Shown piece after piece: positions 1-8,246 of a stretch of 32,696 bases of DNA (its first letter is position 1; the number at the start of each line of letters is the position of its first letter). The notes under the pieces are model-generated. The model was not told where the DNA came from, ran no database searches, and saw nothing but the letters and a program-made list of their open reading frames with translations. The stretch is from Caulobacteraceae bacterium (GTDB taxonomy: Bacteria; Pseudomonadota; Alphaproteobacteria; Caulobacterales; Caulobacteraceae). The position numbers were made by a program, and so were the translations under genes. The DNA is taken from positions 1-32,696 of the forward strand of contig JARLIQ010000097.1 of assembly GCA_031291645.1 (NCBI GenBank). Direction: 5' to 3'.

Positions 1-483
1 ATGACCAAGGTGGTGCCGGACGAATTCGCCGTGGTGACCAAGGCGCCCTTGGTCGTGCCGCCGGATTACGCGCTGCGTCCGCCGTCGCCGGGCGAGCCGC
101 GGCCCCAGGAACTGCAGCCCGAGAGCCAGGCGCGCCTGGCCTTGCTGAACGAGCGCGCCGCCGAGGCCCGTTCGGATGGCGAGCGGCTGCTGGCCGCCAA
201 GGCCGGCGCCGACAAGGCCGACCCGCTGATCCGTTTCGTCGTCGACGACGAGTTCGGCGACCTGGCTCACAAGGACACCAGCTTCGCCGATCGCGTGATG
301 TTCTGGCGTAAGGGCCGTCCCGAGACCCAGGGCGCGGCCATGACGGCCAACGAGGCCGGCGCCGCGTCCCCGGCCCCGATCGACCCCTCGGTCGAAGCCG
401 CGCGGATCCAGAAACTCACCTCCAACCAGCCGGTGGTGATCGACCGCGATCAGCCGCACCACGTCAAGCTGCCTGGCCTTTAG
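1..483 (+). CDS. DUF3035 / BamF-like envelope protein, probably 5'-truncated by the window edge
   Basis: The protein resembles the alphaproteobacterial DUF3035 family, which includes the BamF subunit of the beta-barrel assembly machinery; it would act at the periplasmic face of the outer membrane. The recognisable part is the N-terminal stretch PDEFAVVTKAP followed by PPDYALRPP and a proline-rich segment. Family members normally begin with a lipoprotein signal and a lipobox cysteine just before this motif. Neither is present here, and the ATG is the first base of the window. I therefore infer that this ATG is internal and that the true start and lipidation signal lie upstream. The C-terminal half is hydrophilic, with no membrane segment. 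The TAG stop overlaps the stop of the convergent TraB/GumN-like gene by 4 bp. The family call is from recall of the motif, not from a search. Confidence 0.7.
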   Translation: MTKVVPDEFAVVTKAPLVVPPDYALRPPSPGEPRPQELQPESQARLALLNERAAEARSDGERLLAAKAGADKADPLIRFVVDDEFGDLAHKDTSFADRVMFWRKGRPETQGAAMTANEAGAASPAPIDPSVEAARIQKLTSNQPVVIDRDQPHHVKLPGL

Positions 484-1358
484 GGCGTAGGACCGGACAC
501 CGTCAGGCCGCGGGCGCGCAGGCGTTCGAGGATGCCGTCGGGCATGGTCAGCTGCTGCAGGTCGAACACCGCGACCGTCCGTCCCGGCGCCCTCAGCGCC
601 TCGGCGACCGCGGCGGCGTCTGCGGTCAGGTTGCGCTCGTTCAGCGCCTTCAGTTGCGGCACGGCCGCCAGGCACGCGAGGTCCGAGGCGTCCGGCGCGG
701 TCGGCCTCGGCTCGCCGCGCGCCCAGTCCGCCGCATTGGACCGAAGCCGCGGCGCGCCCGCCTCCAGTCCGTGCAGGGTCGCGCCCAGGCAGATCTGCTG
801 GCCGGTCGGCGACAGGGCTTCCGCCGCCCCGGCCATCTCGGCGGCGTCGTAGTAGGCCGCCGCGACCTCGCGCACCCCGTTCTTGCGGGCCAGCCTGCGC
901 ACCGCCGCCTCGATCTCGCCGGGCTTGAGGTCCGAGGCCTTGTAGAAGTCGCCGGCCAGCATCACCCCGGCCACGGCCGGCTTCCAATTTGCATAGTGGT
1001 TCGGGTCCTTGCCCGCGCTGGCGCTGACCGCGTCGAACCGCCGGCGCAGCGCCGGGCTCAGGCCGACCTCCATCGGCGTGCGCGACCCGGCGTTGCTGAC
1101 CAGCACCGCGAAGGCCTTCAGCTGGTCGCGCGGCTGGGCGCCGATGATCAGCTGGCTGGCGCCGGCCAACCGCCGCTGCACGCCCGAGGTGTCCCAGGCG
1201 AAGTCCTTGGGCGCGACCTGGGGCGCGCCGAGCACCCAGACGTCCGACCGGCCGTCGGAGACCCGCCACCAGGCCGCCGCGCGTGCGGGCGAGGCCAGGG
1301 CCGAAGCGACCGCCAGCAGGCCGGCGGCGGCGATCAGCAACGGTGAAATCCTGCCCAT
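480..1358 (-). CDS. TraB/GumN-family secreted protein with degenerate signature motifs
   Basis: 292 aa with a clear Sec signal peptide (MGRISPLLIAAAGLLAVASA, cleavage near ARA-AAW, about residue 27), so it is exported to the periplasm. The layout fits the TraB/GumN (PF01963) family. A WxVSDG-VWVLGAP strand sits where the family's first GTxH motif falls, the middle is helical, LNERNLTADAAAVAEAL corresponds to the conserved ERN...A region, and MPDGILERLRARGLTV corresponds to the C-terminal GxGH-G-GVL-LL-xxGY segment. The histidines of both GxxH motifs are absent: the first reads GAPQ and the second VFDLQQL. If the family assignment is right, the putative metal-dependent activity is probably lost or altered. 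It is convergent with the BamF-like gene, overlapping by 4 bp, and divergent from mutL. Its function is unknown. Confidence 0.68.
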   Translation of the reverse strand: MGRISPLLIAAAGLLAVASALASPARAAAWWRVSDGRSDVWVLGAPQVAPKDFAWDTSGVQRRLAGASQLIIGAQPRDQLKAFAVLVSNAGSRTPMEVGLSPALRRRFDAVSASAGKDPNHYANWKPAVAGVMLAGDFYKASDLKPGEIEAAVRRLARKNGVREVAAAYYDAAEMAGAAEALSPTGQQICLGATLHGLEAGAPRLRSNAADWARGEPRPTAPDASDLACLAAVPQLKALNERNLTADAAAVAEALRAPGRTVAVFDLQQLTMPDGILERLRARGLTVSGPTP

Positions 1359-1459
1359 GGCGTGATCTTCGCCGAGCCGGTCTTTGGGCGCAATCGCGCG
1401 TTGATGACACGACGGCCGCGCGCGGACGATGACCTCCGGCGCCGCGGCGCGGAATCGGC

Positions 1460-1465
1460 TAGACT
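1460..1465 (+). promoter_or_regulatory. candidate -10 element for mutL (possible leaderless start)
   Basis: GGCTAGACT matches the Caulobacter-type -10 consensus GCTAnAwC closely and ends 9 bases before the mutL ATG at 1475. There is no Shine-Dalgarno-like sequence between it and the ATG. Transcription would begin within a few bases of the ATG, giving a leaderless or near-leaderless message. I could not find a convincing -35. Confidence 0.35.
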
Positions 1466-1474
1466 GGCCGCACG

Positions 1475-3358
1475 ATGACCATCCGCCGTCTGCCGCCAGA
1501 GACCGTCAACCGCATCGCCGCCGGCGAGGTGGTCGAGCGCCCGGCCAGCGCAGTCAAGGAGCTGGTCGAGAACGCCATCGACGCCGGCGCCGGCCAGATC
1601 GAGGTGCAGGCCGACGAGGGGGGCCTCGCCCGCATCCTGGTGGCCGACGACGGCAAGGGCCTGTCGGCCGAGGAACTGCCCCTGGCGCTCGAGCGGCACG
1701 CGACCTCCAAACTGGCGCCCGGCCCGGACGGCGTGTTCGACCTGCTGCGCATCGCCAGCCTGGGTTTCCGCGGCGAGGCCCTGCCGTCCATCGGCTCGGT
1801 GGCCCGGCTGACGCTGAGCGCGCGAGCCCAGGGCGAGGCCGACGCCTTCGCCGTGGTGGTTGACGGCGGCGCCCAGGGGGCTATCCAGCCCTCGGCCTTC
1901 CCCGGCCCGCACGGCGCGCGGGTCGAGGTGCGGGACCTGTTCTACGCCACACCGGCGCGGCTGAAGTTCATGAAGTCGGCCCGGGCCGAGGCCATGGCCA
2001 TCGCCGAGGAGGTCAAGCGCCAGGCGATGGCGCACGAGGCGGTGGGCTTTTCCCTCGACCTCGACGGACGCCGCGCCCTGCGCCTGCCGGCCGAGCGGCC
2101 GGGCCCCGAGGGCCGGCTCAAGCGGCTCGCCGCCGTGCTCGGCCGCGAGTTCGAGGCCAACGCCCTGTTGATCGACCAGGCGCGCGAGGGGGTTCGGCTG
2201 AGCGGCTATGCGGGCCTGCCGACCTACTCGCGGGGTAACGCCAGTCATCAGTACCTGTTCGTCAACGGCCGTCCGGTGCGCGACCGGTTGCTGCAGGGCG
2301 CGCTGCGGGCCGCCTACGCGGACTTCCTGGCCCGCGACCGGCACCCGACCGCCGTGCTCTACGTCGAGCTGGATCCGATCGAGGTCGACATCAACGTCCA
2401 CCCGGCCAAGGCCGAGGTCCGCTTCCGCGATCCGGCCCTGGTCCGTGGGCTGATCATCGGCGCCCTGCGTCACGCCCTGGCCGGCGCCGGCCACAGGGCC
2501 TCGACCACGGCGGCGGCCGCCGCCCTGGGCGGTTTCAGGCCCGATGGCGTCAGTCCCGGCGGCTTCAGGCCCAACACCCCCTCGGCGGCGAACTTCTCGG
2601 CCTGGAGCGCGGGCGGCTGGCGGCCGAACGCCGCGACGCCCAACCTGCCTGGCGTCGCCGAGGTCTCGGCGCGCTACGAGGCGCCGGTCCAGGCCGGCGC
2701 CGCCCCCGCCGACTGGGCTGCGGCGCGTGGCGAAGCACCGAGCCCCGAAGCGCCGAACAACCTGGTCGACCCGACCGTCTTCCCGCTCGGCGCCGCCCGC
2801 GCCCAGCTGCACGAGACCTACGTCATCGCCCAGACCCGCGACGGCATCGTCATCGTCGACCAGCACGCCGCGCACGAGCGCCTGGTCTATGAGCGGATGA
2901 AGGCCGAGATGGAGGCCGGCGGCGTCGCCCGCCAGGCGCTGCTGCTGCCCGAGGTGGTCGATCTCGACCCGGCCGAGGCCGAGCGCGTGGTGGCCCGGGC
3001 GGACGAGCTGGCGCAGCTCGGCCTGGTGATCGAGCCGTTCGGGCCGGGCGCCGTCCTGGTGCGCGAGACGCCGGCGCTGCTGGGCGAGACCGACGCGGCG
3101 GGGCTGGTGCGCGACATCGCCGACGACCTGGCCGAGAACGGCGCGGCCCTGGCCCTGGCCGAGCGGCTGCAGGCGGTGTGCGGGACCATGGCCTGTCACG
3201 GCTCGGTCCGCGCCGGCCGCCGGCTCAGCGCGGCGGAAATGAACGCCCTCCTGCGTCAAATGGAGGCCACGCCGCATTCCGGCCAGTGCAATCACGGCCG
3301 GCCTACCTATGTGGAGCTCAAGCTGGCGGACATCGAGCGGTTGTTCGGGCGACGGTGA
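1475..3358 (+). CDS. mutL: DNA mismatch repair protein MutL
   Basis: 627 aa, normal length for MutL. The N-terminal GHKL ATPase is plain: the [20 protein letters not shown] block with catalytic Glu29, ENAIDAG, DDGKG, and the [11 protein letters not shown] lid motif. A proline- and alanine-rich linker (about residues 345-430) contains GGFRP repeated, then the C-terminal dimerisation and endonuclease domain. The endonuclease metal-binding motif DQHA-x2-E-x4-E is intact ([12 protein letters not shown], from Asp462), as are ACHGSVRAG and QCNHGRP (Cys605, His607). This is therefore the nicking type of MutL found in bacteria lacking MutH, with the same architecture as eukaryotic MutL-alpha. It matches MutS-bound mismatches and nicks the new strand. 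The start is set by the family N-terminus [18 protein letters not shown]. No mutS is in the window. Confidence 0.97.
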   Translation: MTIRRLPPETVNRIAAGEVVERPASAVKELVENAIDAGAGQIEVQADEGGLARILVADDGKGLSAEELPLALERHATSKLAPGPDGVFDLLRIASLGFRGEALPSIGSVARLTLSARAQGEADAFAVVVDGGAQGAIQPSAFPGPHGARVEVRDLFYATPARLKFMKSARAEAMAIAEEVKRQAMAHEAVGFSLDLDGRRALRLPAERPGPEGRLKRLAAVLGREFEANALLIDQAREGVRLSGYAGLPTYSRGNASHQYLFVNGRPVRDRLLQGALRAAYADFLARDRHPTAVLYVELDPIEVDINVHPAKAEVRFRDPALVRGLIIGALRHALAGAGHRASTTAAAAALGGFRPDGVSPGGFRPNTPSAANFSAWSAGGWRPNAATPNLPGVAEVSARYEAPVQAGAAPADWAAARGEAPSPEAPNNLVDPTVFPLGAARAQLHETYVIAQTRDGIVIVDQHAAHERLVYERMKAEMEAGGVARQALLLPEVVDLDPAEAERVVARADELAQLGLVIEPFGPGAVLVRETPALLGETDAAGLVRDIADDLAENGAALALAERLQAVCGTMACHGSVRAGRRLSAAEMNALLRQMEATPHSGQCNHGRPTYVELKLADIERLFGRR

Positions 3359-3369
3359 GGCTGGGGGCT

Positions 3370-4422
3370 ATGGGGCAGGTGCGGGCTGATCGCTGGTTGA
3401 ACCTGGTCGGCCAGCCCGCGTTTCTGCGGGCGGTCCGATCGAACGAGCACGGCTGGCGCCCGGCGGCGGCTCTCGGCCTGATGATCCCCGGGGCCTTCGC
3501 CCTGGGCCTGGTCGGCTATCTGGTCAGCGGCCTGATCAACAGCTGGCTGGTCCAGGTCGTGGTGCTGCGCCAGCCGCCGACCTGGCCGCGAGACCTGATC
3601 TCCGCCGCCCGGTCGGGAACCGCCGACTGCCAGGGCTGCCTCCTGGGCGGGATGACCACCACGGTGATGGTCGCCGTCATCTCCCTCAGCTGCATGATCG
3701 CGGTGCTGGCCAGCGCCGTGCTGATCTACCGGCGGCCGGCGATGAGCTGGATCACGGCCGCGCCTCGCTTCCGCTGGCGGCTGTTCTGGGCCGGCCTGGC
3801 GCTGTTCGGCCTGGCGCTGGGCGTGGTGGCGTCGATCCCCGAGGCCCTGCACGGCTGGCCGGACCGGCCGGTGTTCCTGAAGACGGACGAAACCGTCCGG
3901 ATGCGGATGGCCTATGTGCTGGTCATGGCCCTGTCGCTGCCGGTGGCCGCCGCCTTCGAGGAGGTCCTGTGCCGCGGCTGGCTGCTGCAGGTCACCGCCG
4001 CCTTCACCCGCAGCCTGCCGGCGATCCTCTTGGGCAACAGCCTGGTCTTCGCGCTCCTGCACGTCGATCCAGACCCGGGCCGCAACCTCAGCCGCGCCGT
4101 GCTGGGTATGGCGCTCAGCTGGGGCGTGCTGCGCACCGGCGGGCTGGAGCTCGGCATCGGCATCCACGCGGCCAACAACCTGATCATCCTGGTGCTGGCC
4201 CAGACCCTGCAGCAGAGCGAGCCGTCAGCGGTGTCCAACCCCCTGGCGGTGGCGGCGAACGTCGCGGTCAGCCTGGGCGCGGTGGTGGTGATCGAACTGG
4301 TCGCGCGCTGGGCCCCCCTGCGGCGCTGGACCGGGCTCGACCTGGAGGGGGCGGTCCTGGACGGGACGCAGCCGCCTCAGCCCGCGGACCATCGGGCGAA
4401 CAGCACCCTGGCTGCGCCGTAG
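3370..4422 (+). CDS. CPBP-family (CAAX/Abi) intramembrane metalloprotease
   Basis: 350 aa integral membrane protein with six or more hydrophobic segments. It has the three CPBP-family signatures in order: EExxxR (Glu197-Glu198-x3-Arg202, in FEEVLCRGW), FxxxH (FALLH, His231) and HxxxN (HAANN, His266-Asn270). These form the metal site of Rce1-like proteases. The substrate is unknown; bacterial members can process membrane peptides or act in immunity or signalling. The ATG at 3370 lies 12 bases past the mutL stop. An alternative GTG at 3355 overlaps the mutL TGA in a GTGA arrangement and would add five residues, so translation is probably coupled to mutL either way. The 3' end overlaps the convergent rsmD by 46 bp. 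Confidence 0.85.
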   Translation: MGQVRADRWLNLVGQPAFLRAVRSNEHGWRPAAALGLMIPGAFALGLVGYLVSGLINSWLVQVVVLRQPPTWPRDLISAARSGTADCQGCLLGGMTTTVMVAVISLSCMIAVLASAVLIYRRPAMSWITAAPRFRWRLFWAGLALFGLALGVVASIPEALHGWPDRPVFLKTDETVRMRMAYVLVMALSLPVAAAFEEVLCRGWLLQVTAAFTRSLPAILLGNSLVFALLHVDPDPGRNLSRAVLGMALSWGVLRTGGLELGIGIHAANNLIILVLAQTLQQSEPSAVSNPLAVAANVAVSLGAVVVIELVARWAPLRRWTGLDLEGAVLDGTQPPQPADHRANSTLAAP

Positions 4423-4958
4423 CGGCGCTCGTCCAGCGTCTCGAAGCCGGGCGTTTGCGGGGCGGGTTCGTCCGCGCCCCGCTCGAACACCGCCAGCGCC
4501 CCCTCGGCCAGCCAGTCGCCGGCCGCCAGCTGGGCCATCGCCTGCTCGCCCAGCCCCTTGCCGTAGGGCGGGTCCAGGAAGGCGATGTCGAAGGCTGGCC
4601 CATCGGCGCCGGGCCTGGCGCCCAGGTCGACCGCGTCGCGCCGATGGATGCGGGTGCGGCCGAACAGCTCGCCCTGGGCCCCCAGCGCCTCGACGTTCTC
4701 GCGGATCACGCCGCGGGCCGCCGCGTCGGTCTCGACGAACAGGCAGAAGGCCGCGCCGCGCGACAGCGCCTCCAGCCCCAGGGCGCCGGAGCCGGCGAAC
4801 AGGTCGATCACCCGCGCGTCCCGCAGCCCCGCCGACCAGGGCGCGTGCTCCAGCACGTTGAAGATCGATTCGCGCGCACGGTCCGACGTCGGGCGGGTGG
4901 ACGCGCCCGGCGGGGCGATGATGGCGCGGCCACGATAGGCGCCGCCGACGATCCGCAT
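4377..4958 (-). CDS. rsmD: 16S rRNA (guanine(966)-N2)-methyltransferase RsmD
   Basis: 193 aa, the usual RsmD length. It begins MRIVGGAYRGRAI and continues with RPTSDRARESIFNVLEH, both diagnostic of the family. The SAM-binding motif I is DLFAGSGALGLEALSRGA (about residues 52-69), the acidic motif II is FVETD (Glu76), and the catalytic DPPY motif is at residues 129-132. It methylates G966 of 16S rRNA in the 30S subunit. The open frame continues upstream of Met1, but the conserved N-terminus and a nearby AGGG fix the start at 4958. The C-terminal 46 bp overlap the end of the CPBP protease gene on the other strand. It is divergent from the S9 peptidase gene. Confidence 0.95.
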   Translation of the reverse strand: MRIVGGAYRGRAIIAPPGASTRPTSDRARESIFNVLEHAPWSAGLRDARVIDLFAGSGALGLEALSRGAAFCLFVETDAAARGVIRENVEALGAQGELFGRTRIHRRDAVDLGARPGADGPAFDIAFLDPPYGKGLGEQAMAQLAAGDWLAEGALAVFERGADEPAPQTPGFETLDERRYGAARVLFARWSAG

Positions 4959-4999
4959 GGATTTGAACCCTTTTTCCGCCGAGCTTGGGCGACTGCGTA

Positions 5000-5028
5000 T
5001 TGACCCAAGCCGGGCGGCCCGCAAGATG
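5000..5028 (+). promoter_or_regulatory. candidate housekeeping promoter for the S9 peptidase gene
   Basis: TTGACC at 5000-5005 is a good -35. GCAAGATG at 5021-5028 partly fits the Caulobacter GCTAnAwC -10, with a 15-base gap. A strong Shine-Dalgarno sequence, GGAGGGGGAAG (about 5038-5048), sits just before the ATG at 5054, which supports transcription starting near 5035. This is a pattern match only. Confidence 0.4.
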
Positions 5029-5053
5029 GCGCAACCTGGAGGGGGAAGTTCCG

Positions 5054-7051
5054 ATGTTTCGCTTGAGTGTCGCGCTCGTCGTGTCGAGCGTGCTGTCGCT
5101 GTTCGCGTTCGGGCCCGCGCTGGCCGCCCCACCGCCGATCGAGGCCTATGGCAAGCTGCCGGCCGTCGAGCACCTCAGCCTCTCACCCTCCGGCCAGCGC
5201 TACGCCTTCATCGCGGTGGTCGGCGACAAGCGGCGGCTGGTGGCCGAGACCGTGGACGGATCGAAGATCCTGCTCGCGAGCGAGGTGGGAACCGCCAAGG
5301 TCGTCGGCGTGTCGTGGGCGGGCGAGGACCACCTGCTGGTGGAGATCAGCCACACCGTCCCGCTCGGCTTCGGCTTCACCGTCTCCAAGCTGGAGATGAG
5401 CACGGTCGTGGTGATCAACCTTCAGACCCGCAAGGCCTTCGCCGTCTTCGACCGCCATCCCACGGTCTCCACCGCGGTGATGGGCGACTATGGCGTCGCC
5501 CAGATCAAGGGCCGTTGGTACGGCTTCTTCGGCGGCATCACCTATGGGAGCAGCCCGACCGGCCCGTACCTGGAACACAGCTGGGCGGACCTCTATCGGG
5601 TGGACCTCGACAGCGGTGCGATCGAAATCGCCGCCCACGGCAGCGAGATCGCCGACAGCTGGCTGGTCGGCCCGGACGGTGAGATCATCGCCCGCACGAC
5701 CTACGACCAGACCTCGGGCGCCTGGCAGGTGATCACCGGGTCGTTCGCCGGACGCGTGCTCGCCTCGGGCAAGTCCAAGCTCGGCGGGGTCGACGCCCTG
5801 GCGCGCGGGCGCACGCCCGACACCATCGTCGTCAATCGCCCGGTCGGGGACGGTGCGAGCGTCCAGGAGCTCAAGCTCTCGGGCGAGGCGGCCGGCAAGT
5901 CGCCCGAGGACGACAACGCCGACGATCTCGTGACCGATCGGGACACGGGCCTGTGGGTGGGCACGCTCAGCCGCGGCGACCAGCCGACGCCCAAGTTCTT
6001 CGCCGCCCAGGCGGAGGCGCGCATCCGCGGCGTGTTCAAGGCGTTTCCGGGCCAGTCGGTGAGCCTGGAGAGCCGCACCTCGAACCTCGACCGGATCGTG
6101 GTCAAGACCTCGGGCCTGGGCGATTCCGGCACCTACTGGCTGGTCGACATGACCACGCACAAGGCCGACCCGCTGGCGTACGAGCGGCCGGAGATCGGCC
6201 CCGACTATGTCGGAACCATCAAGATGGTGGACTGGAAGGCGTCCGACGGCCTGGCCCTGCGCGGCGTGCTGAACCTGCCACCGGGACGCGATCCGAAGAA
6301 CCTGCCGGTGATCGTCATGCCGCATGGCGGACCCGAGGCGCGGGACTATCCGGTGTTCGACTGGTGGGCCCAGCTCTTCGCGTCGCGGGGCTATGTGGTG
6401 TTCCAGCCCAATTTCCGGGGCTCGTCCGGCTACGGCCTGGATTTCCGCGACGCCGGCTTCGGCCAGATCGGCCGCAAGATGGAGACCGACGTCTCCGACG
6501 GGCTGGACATGCTGGTCAAACAGGGGATCGTCGATCCAAAGCGCGCCTGCATCGTCGGCTGGAGCTACGGCGGCTACGCGGCCCAGGCCGGCGTGACGGT
6601 GCAGCACGGCCTCTATCGATGCGCGGTGTCGATGGCCGGAATCTCCGACCTGCCGGCCTTCCTGGAATACGTCCGCGACAAGACCGGCGAAGACAGCGAC
6701 TCCGTGCGCTACTGGAAGACCTTCATGGGCGCCAAGAGCATCTGGGAGAGCGAGCTCGGGCCGATCTCACCGGTCAAGCAGGCGGCCAAGGCCGACGCCC
6801 CCCTGCTGCTCGTCCACGGCAAGGACGACACCGTCGTGCCGCTCGACCAGAGCCAGGAGATGGCGCGCGCGCTGAAGGCCGCCAGCAAGCCGGTCGAACT
6901 CGTCACCCTGGACAGCGCCGACCACTGGCTGCTGCGCGAGGACACCCGCCTGGCCATGGCCCAGGCCTCGCTCGACTTCGTGCTGAAATACAACCCACCC
7001 GACCCCGAACCGGCGACGCCGGTCAAGCAGGCGGCGGCTGCGTCGCCCTGA
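5054..7051 (+). CDS. secreted prolyl-oligopeptidase-family (S9) serine peptidase
   Basis: 665 aa. Residues 1-25 are a Sec signal peptide (hydrophobic core, cleavage near ALA-APPP), so the enzyme is periplasmic or secreted. The first part (about 40-390) is the expected beta-propeller region, and the C-terminal alpha/beta-hydrolase domain begins around VDWKASDGLALRGVL. The catalytic triad is visible: Ser504 in GWSYGGY, Asp591/592 in HGKDDTVVP, and His624 in DSADHW. PHGGPEARD and FRGSSGYG are typical of DPP/acylaminoacyl-peptidase members. It cleaves peptides, probably dipeptides or acyl-amino acids from the N-terminus; exact specificity cannot be read here. The start is fixed by the signal peptide and a strong ribosome site. 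It is convergent with the Rieske gene, 6 bp away. Confidence 0.92.
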   Translation: MFRLSVALVVSSVLSLFAFGPALAAPPPIEAYGKLPAVEHLSLSPSGQRYAFIAVVGDKRRLVAETVDGSKILLASEVGTAKVVGVSWAGEDHLLVEISHTVPLGFGFTVSKLEMSTVVVINLQTRKAFAVFDRHPTVSTAVMGDYGVAQIKGRWYGFFGGITYGSSPTGPYLEHSWADLYRVDLDSGAIEIAAHGSEIADSWLVGPDGEIIARTTYDQTSGAWQVITGSFAGRVLASGKSKLGGVDALARGRTPDTIVVNRPVGDGASVQELKLSGEAAGKSPEDDNADDLVTDRDTGLWVGTLSRGDQPTPKFFAAQAEARIRGVFKAFPGQSVSLESRTSNLDRIVVKTSGLGDSGTYWLVDMTTHKADPLAYERPEIGPDYVGTIKMVDWKASDGLALRGVLNLPPGRDPKNLPVIVMPHGGPEARDYPVFDWWAQLFASRGYVVFQPNFRGSSGYGLDFRDAGFGQIGRKMETDVSDGLDMLVKQGIVDPKRACIVGWSYGGYAAQAGVTVQHGLYRCAVSMAGISDLPAFLEYVRDKTGEDSDSVRYWKTFMGAKSIWESELGPISPVKQAAKADAPLLLVHGKDDTVVPLDQSQEMARALKAASKPVELVTLDSADHWLLREDTRLAMAQASLDFVLKYNPPDPEPATPVKQAAAASP

Positions 7052-7057
7052 CGGCTG

Positions 7058-8164
7058 TCAGCTTCGCCACCTCAGCACGCCGCCCTCGACCGGGTTGGCG
7101 AAGGGGCGGTGTTCGCGGCGGCTGGCGGTCCATTCGCGCTTGAGGGCCTGGTACCACTTGGCCTGGCGGTCGGCGTCGTCGATCCACAGCAGGGCGGGAT
7201 CGTAGGCCAGGCCCTGGTTCTGCAGGTTCACCATGGCCGCGTCCTGGCGCAGGAACTTGCGCGCGCCCTGGGCGATGAAGGGGCGCAGCAGGGTGAAGGC
7301 CGGGTGGTCCGACCACATGATCTGCGTGATCCGGGTCGCGGTCTCGTTCAGCGGGGTCAGGCAGGTCAGCGACAGCACCTGGCGCGGGCCGACCTCGATG
7401 TGTTCGTAGCGCAGGCCGGGCAGGCGGAAGACGATCTCGGTCGCCGGCGCCCCGCCCAGCACCTTGTAGGCGTAGCTGTTCTTGGACGGCGGATGGCGGA
7501 CCATGGCGAAGCCGGCCTCGCGCGGCTCGAAAATCTTGGCCTTCTCGTGCTGGGAGGCGGGCGAGCGCCACCACCAGTTCTGGTGCACGTAAGGCCCGTG
7601 CGCCGGGTCCATCAGGCCCACGACCGCATGGTCGATGTGGCTGTCGAACACCATCCGGTCGACCAGCTTGGGCGCGCCGCCCACGATGCCGGGAAAGGTC
7701 GGCGGCGGCTGGTCAGGCTCGCCCTCGCCGCGGGGGTCGGAACTCATCCAGACGAAGACCAGGCCCTGGCTCTCGACCACCGGATAGCGGCGCACGCGGA
7801 TGCGGCCGATATCGACCGCCTGGTCGCCGGCGAGCGAGGGGATGGCCGAGCAGGCGCCGTCGGTGCGGAAGCGCCAGCCGTGATAAGGGCACTCCACCGC
7901 CTCGCCGCCGCCCGGCTCGGCGACCAGCCGGCCGGCCGATAGCGGCGCGGCGCGGTGCGGACAGACGTCGCGCAGGCCATAGACCTCGCCCTTGCGCGTG
8001 CGCCCGATCAGCACCGGCTCGCCCAGGATCTCGTAGCGCTGCAGCTTGCCCGGCTTCAGGTCGCCGGCCAAGGCGGCGAAGTACCAGATGTCGCGCAGGA
8101 AGCCGCGCCCGAAGCGGTGCGCCTCGGCTGGGAACTCCACGGTCTTGGCCTCGCCTTCCGCCAT
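7058..8164 (-). CDS. Rieske non-heme iron oxygenase, alpha subunit
   Basis: 368 aa. The N-terminal Rieske [2Fe-2S] domain has Cys68-x-His70 (CPHRAAPL) and Cys92-x2-His95 (CPYHGWRF). The catalytic domain carries the mononuclear iron motif D-x2-H-x4-H (Asp186, His189, His194), with the Asp in place to relay electrons between subunits. A third iron ligand is probably in the WIDDADRQAKW region. Such enzymes hydroxylate, desaturate or demethylate ring compounds using electrons from a separate reductase, which is not encoded nearby, so the partner must be elsewhere. The start at MAEGEAK is chosen because the upstream extension is basic, unconserved and runs over the promoter. TATGTA lies a few bases before the ATG, so a very short leader is possible. 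The substrate is unknown. Confidence 0.9.
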   Translation of the reverse strand: MAEGEAKTVEFPAEAHRFGRGFLRDIWYFAALAGDLKPGKLQRYEILGEPVLIGRTRKGEVYGLRDVCPHRAAPLSAGRLVAEPGGGEAVECPYHGWRFRTDGACSAIPSLAGDQAVDIGRIRVRRYPVVESQGLVFVWMSSDPRGEGEPDQPPPTFPGIVGGAPKLVDRMVFDSHIDHAVVGLMDPAHGPYVHQNWWWRSPASQHEKAKIFEPREAGFAMVRHPPSKNSYAYKVLGGAPATEIVFRLPGLRYEHIEVGPRQVLSLTCLTPLNETATRITQIMWSDHPAFTLLRPFIAQGARKFLRQDAAMVNLQNQGLAYDPALLWIDDADRQAKWYQALKREWTASRREHRPFANPVEGGVLRWRS

Positions 8165-8246
8165 GCCCCTACATATCCGCCACAGAGCCAAATCGCGACC
8201 GGTTCTGTGCGGCCCGCGCAAGCCGCGGGCGTTGATGCAAAGCAAG

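Noticed and set aside
1334..3295. Long minus-strand open frame (about 650 codons) opposite mutL
   Set aside because: It is an antisense shadow of a highly conserved gene in GC-rich DNA. Its product is Arg/Gly/His/Gln-rich with no family motif and no ribosome site. Similar long frames opposite M20, typA, acr3, FkbM and the FGGY kinase were dropped for the same reason.
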